A stretch of 9,545 nt of DNA from assembly GCA_013298745.1 (NCBI GenBank), contig JAAFIT010000062.1:1-9545 (forward strand), read 5' to 3'. The notes beneath the pieces were generated by a model that saw nothing but the letters and a program-made list of their open reading frames with translations, made no database searches and had not been told where the DNA came from. This DNA is from Sphingomonadales bacterium (GTDB lineage: Bacteria > Pseudomonadota > Alphaproteobacteria > Sphingomonadales > Sphingomonadaceae). The position numbers and the translations under genes are program-made. Below, in pieces: positions 6,451 through 9,545 of the stretch; the first letter of the stretch is position 1, and every line of letters begins with the position of its first letter.

Positions 6451-8093
6451 GGGCGATGCGGAAAGGTTGCGGCGGAAAAGACACGTGCCAGCGGGGCCGG
6501 GTTGGTCTTGTCCCAGGGGCAGGCATAAAAACCGGTGGCACCCTTGCGCTGTGCCGCCTGCATGAAGGCAATTTGCGCAGCAGTCGATGCGCCTTCCAGC
6601 GGCAGCACGGTTCGCCCGGTCGATTCCGGGGCAAGCCAGCCGGACTTGATCAGGGCGGCACGGTCCGGGCCATCGACAAGGACACGCCGATCCGCATCGT
6701 CAGCCGGACCCCAGGCGCCGGCAGTGATCAGCCGCAGCTTTGGGTTGATCACAGCCGCCGGAGCAAACAGCTGCGCCGCGCGTGAAGGACTGGCGGCTCG
6801 CGCGGCACGCAGCATTGCCCGATTGGGGGCGACGAGCGGTGGCGTGGTCGCTGAAGCGGGATCGGCGATCAGCAGCCCATCGATCGGCGCATTGCGCGCC
6901 GCGTCGGCGCCGAGTTGCGCCAAGGCTGCATCGCTCAATCGGTCCGCCTTTTCGACTGGCAGCCGCGCGAACACAAGAACCCCGGCGCGGCTGCCGATCT
7001 GGCGGGCGGCCCGGCCGAAAATGTCGTCGTCGAGCGGCAGGGCGCTGGTCGGCAGCCAGGCCTTGGCCTCCCCTTCCCGCGTCGCCACATCGATCACGAT
7101 GGCCGATGCCCCGAGCGCGCGCACGCCTTCGATCATCGTGCCGAGCCGTTTGTCGGCCTCTTCCGGTGTCTGGTTCGCCAACGGTGCCAGATCGACGCAC
7201 GCCATGCGCACGGTTTCGGCGCGCCGCACCGGGAAGCCGAGGTTCCAGGCCTTGATGCCCAGTGACGGATCGTGGGTCGGGTAATAGCGATGCAGCGCCA
7301 TCGGCTTGCGGGCATCGGCGATTTCGGGCTCCAGCGTCAGCGCCTGATCAAAGCCGGCGTCCTTCGCCGCTTCGGTCGCCAACCCGCTGAACCGGCCAAA
7401 GGGCCAGACGAGAACGTGCGGGCGCACCGAGGTTTCGGCGGCAATGCGCGCCGCCGATCGTTCCAGATCGGCGCGGATCCGGGCCCGGTGATCGGCATCG
7501 CTTTCGCGCTCGCCGGAATCGGCGGCAATCGCCCAACTGCGCGCCGAGGGCGCCGTGTTGCCTTGCGGTGTGGAGAGCACGACGCGGTGCAGATTGTCGC
7601 TATGGCTGGCGATTTCGACCAACCCCGACCGCTGCATCTGGCGGACCTGATCCCAGGTGACGAAGGTTTCGCGTGGGACCAGTGTGCCGCCATAATCGAC
7701 CATGCTACCCGCAGGTACATCGATCCAACTGGTGACGAGTCCGAGCACTGCCGGATAGCGATAGGCCAGCAGCAAGGGGTAAACGCGCTCGAAAAAGCTC
7801 AGATAGCCATCATCGAAGGCGAGCAGAATCGCCTTTTCGGGCAGTGGCGCTCCGCCTTTGCCGGCGGCGCTGACCTCGGCGATCGAGACCGGGGTCCAAC
7901 CTTCAGCCTTCAACCAATCGAAGAAATCGACAAGGCTCTGGGTGGTGACAGCGTCTTCGGATCGTTCGGCGCGCTCATCGACGACATCGTGAAAGGCGAT
8001 CGACGCAAATTGTGTGCCGCCCTCGGGACCGGCGCTCAATGGTGACACCATTGATGTTGCCGCCATGGCTGCAAGGGCAATGCGAAGCCTCAT
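6447..8093 (-). CDS. pgaB: PNAG N-deacetylase PgaB, short form
   Basis: This 548-residue periplasmic protein partly de-N-acetylates PNAG so that PgaA can export it. The N-terminus MRLRIALAAMAATSMVSPLSA is a signal peptide. The carbohydrate esterase 4 domain spans about residues 29-280 with the expected motifs: FHD (H35, D36), FDDGY with catalytic/metal Asp94-Asp95, SHSDNLH with metal-binding His164 and His169, and WPFG (230-233). Residues from about 291 on match the PgaB C-terminal (GH153-type) domain: DLAPLANQTPEEADKRL, WLPTSALPL and FGRAARQI align by eye with the E. coli protein, as does IDGLLIAD. The protein is about 120 residues shorter than E. coli PgaB (672), and the loss lies in this C-terminal domain. 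Unlike E. coli PgaB, the signal peptide has no lipobox cysteine. The start codon overlaps the pgaA stop (TGATG), which favours this ATG over the Met codons at residues 10 and 15. Confidence 0.93.
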   Translation of the reverse strand: MRLRIALAAMAATSMVSPLSAGPEGGTQFASIAFHDVVDERAERSEDAVTTQSLVDFFDWLKAEGWTPVSIAEVSAAGKGGAPLPEKAILLAFDDGYLSFFERVYPLLLAYRYPAVLGLVTSWIDVPAGSMVDYGGTLVPRETFVTWDQVRQMQRSGLVEIASHSDNLHRVVLSTPQGNTAPSARSWAIAADSGERESDADHRARIRADLERSAARIAAETSVRPHVLVWPFGRFSGLATEAAKDAGFDQALTLEPEIADARKPMALHRYYPTHDPSLGIKAWNLGFPVRRAETVRMACVDLAPLANQTPEEADKRLGTMIEGVRALGASAIVIDVATREGEAKAWLPTSALPLDDDIFGRAARQIGSRAGVLVFARLPVEKADRLSDAALAQLGADAARNAPIDGLLIADPASATTPPLVAPNRAMLRAARAASPSRAAQLFAPAAVINPKLRLITAGAWGPADDADRRVLVDGPDRAALIKSGWLAPESTGRTVLPLEGASTAAQIAFMQAAQRKGATGFYACPWDKTNPAPLARVFSAATFPHRP

Positions 8094-9545
8094 CAGAAAT
8101 GCTGCCTCAGGCCAAGAGTGAGTGCAATGCTGCGTTCCGACGCGCCATCATAGATGCGCCGTTGCAGCCCGATGCCATAGACGATTTCGGTCCAGGGATC
8201 CTGCCGCCAACGGTGTTCATAACGCAATGTGCCGATCCAGCCGGCAGCATAGCCCCGCTGGTCATAAACGCCGGCATCAACCGAAAGGACCTGTGTCAGG
8301 ATGCGCTGGTACCGCCGCCACGCAATGTGCTCGGCCGACACGCCTGCTGTCAGCGAGACGTCCGACTCAGGAGCAAAATAGGGACCGCCGGGCTTGCTGT
8401 TCTGCGACCCATAGAGATCGACGCGGCCGCGTACGACGAGATGCGCGGCCGCGTGCAGCAGCGAGACCAGCGAGGCACCGGCTTCAACCCGGTCATTGCC
8501 ATCGGACATGGCGAGCCAGCGCAGGGTGGCGGCGATATCGAGGCGCTCATCCTGCCGCCAGCGCACTCCGACACGAGCGGAATCGCCGCTGATATCGGCA
8601 AGAAGTGCGCGGATCGGCGTATCGAGGCTGTTGGAATCCGCCGCTGCCGAAAGGCTCCAATGGTCATCGATCTGCCATGACACATCGGCGCCAAAGGAGG
8701 TCTGGACCAGCGATCCCCAATTATGGGCAGCATAGACGGTCGCCTGGACATCACTGCCATCAAGGCGCAGACCGCCGCCAGCCTGGTGCCGGACAACCCG
8801 CCCCTCCGGCGGCTGCGCGCTGGCCGAATTGAAGCGGCCAACCAGCCGCAATGGCCCCATGACGCGCGGCGACAGCAACGACGAATCAAGACTATAGCCC
8901 TCGCCACGCTGAAAGTTGCCGCCGCCCTCGTTGAACGTCGGGCTCCAATTGGCATCGAGCACCCAGCCGCGGCGAGCCCTGACATTGCGATCAAGATTTT
9001 GCACCGACAGGTCTTCCGGCGCCAAAAGCATCAGCGCGTCGCTTCGCGTCTTCGCTTCGTCGAGCCGGTTACGGCTCAATGCCGTGTCGGCGAGCATGAT
9101 GTCGCTGTAAAGGCTGCCGGGATTGAGGCTGGCGGCAATCTCCGCCTCGCGTTCGGCTGCTCTCGGCCAGCCGCGGGTATAGTAAGCACCGGCGCGCGCC
9201 TGCCGCAGCGAAAAGCTCGCTGGCGCCGAATTCGCCATTGTGTCGATTCTGCCAAAGCCGTCGGCGATGCGATTGCTCCACAAGCGCACCTGCGCAGCGA
9301 GTTGCGCGGCATAGGCATATTCGCGGTCGGGCGTGCGCGCCGGATCGTCGCGAAAACCGACAAAGCGCGGGCGCGACGCGACAATGGCATCGGCCGCGGC
9401 GACGGCCTCATTCAATTGCTCGGTCTCCAGCAAGGCGAAGACCCGGCCGTAGGAGGCCTGGATCTTGCCGGGTTGCTCCGCGAGGACGCGATCATACGCC
9501 GCCAGTGCCTCGCGAGGCCTTTCTAGATAAAGCAAGGCGTCGGCA
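8093..9545 (-). CDS. pgaA: PNAG outer-membrane export porin PgaA, N-terminus beyond window
   Basis: 483 C-terminal residues are visible, open to the window edge. From the edge to about nucleotide 8986 come helical tetratricopeptide-like repeats (ALAAYDRVLAEQP, EAVAAADAIVASRP, AEREAEIAASLNP, LMLLAPEDLSVQ), which in PgaA lie in the periplasm and bind PgaB and the polymer. From about RRGWVLDANW to the end (roughly 295 residues, close to the 16-stranded barrel of E. coli PgaA) the sequence alternates polar and hydrophobic residues with many Trp, Tyr and Arg, and ends in LGLRQHF; a C-terminal Phe is the usual outer-membrane barrel signal. E. coli PgaA has about 807 residues, so the signal peptide and first TPRs are missing here. 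The stop overlaps the pgaB start by one base (TGATG). The family call rests on the architecture plus pgaBCD directly downstream. Confidence 0.92.
   Translation of the reverse strand, partial: ADALLYLERPREALAAYDRVLAEQPGKIQASYGRVFALLETEQLNEAVAAADAIVASRPRFVGFRDDPARTPDREYAYAAQLAAQVRLWSNRIADGFGRIDTMANSAPASFSLRQARAGAYYTRGWPRAAEREAEIAASLNPGSLYSDIMLADTALSRNRLDEAKTRSDALMLLAPEDLSVQNLDRNVRARRGWVLDANWSPTFNEGGGNFQRGEGYSLDSSLLSPRVMGPLRLVGRFNSASAQPPEGRVVRHQAGGGLRLDGSDVQATVYAAHNWGSLVQTSFGADVSWQIDDHWSLSAAADSNSLDTPIRALLADISGDSARVGVRWRQDERLDIAATLRWLAMSDGNDRVEAGASLVSLLHAAAHLVVRGRVDLYGSQNSKPGGPYFAPESDVSLTAGVSAEHIAWRRYQRILTQVLSVDAGVYDQRGYAAGWIGTLRYEHRWRQDPWTEIVYGIGLQRRIYDGASERSIALTLGLRQHF

Noticed and set aside
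5362..8045. Several plus-strand open frames of 200-260 codons opposite pgaB and pgaC
   Set aside because: They are antisense to genes with intact catalytic motifs, are Arg/Pro/Ala/His-rich and resemble no protein family.

Overview
The window reads entirely on the minus strand. It holds the 3' part of a poly-beta-1,6-N-acetylglucosamine (PNAG/PGA) exopolysaccharide operon in the order pgaA (partial), pgaB, pgaC, pgaD, followed 198 bp downstream by a very large RTX (calcium-binding nonapeptide repeat) protein gene that runs off the low-coordinate edge. The DNA is GC-rich, and the proteins look like those of a Gram-negative proteobacterium with an outer membrane (PgaA porin, periplasmic PgaB). 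Composition and protein style suggest an alphaproteobacterium, perhaps a sphingomonad, but no taxonomic marker is present and this is only an impression.

Region 8093-9545 is the C-terminal two thirds of PgaA (TPR tail plus outer-membrane barrel). Region 6447-8093 is PgaB (polysaccharide N-deacetylase plus a shortened hydrolase-like domain). Region 5185-6450 is PgaC (GT2 synthase) and region 4736-5188 is PgaD (small two-TM partner). Successive genes overlap by 1, 4 and 4 bases, so this is one tightly coupled translation unit. PgaC and PgaD polymerise and export the chain across the inner membrane, PgaB partly deacetylates it in the periplasm, and PgaA passes it through the outer membrane.

Region 4538-4735 is the only intergenic gap. 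It has an AT-rich imperfect dyad that may be the promoter/operator of the RTX gene, and no convincing terminator. Region 1-4537 encodes at least 1512 residues of a modular secreted protein: six blocks of GGxGxDxLx repeats separated by five related ~100-114-residue beta-type modules, then a DUF642-like (galactose-binding-like) domain, then a last RTX block that continues out of the window.

The main points of interest are the pairing of a PNAG export operon with a giant RTX/carbohydrate-binding-like protein (a candidate biofilm matrix protein or adhesin), and a PgaB that lacks both a lipobox and part of its C-terminal hydrolase domain. No RNA genes, mobile elements or CRISPR arrays were seen.
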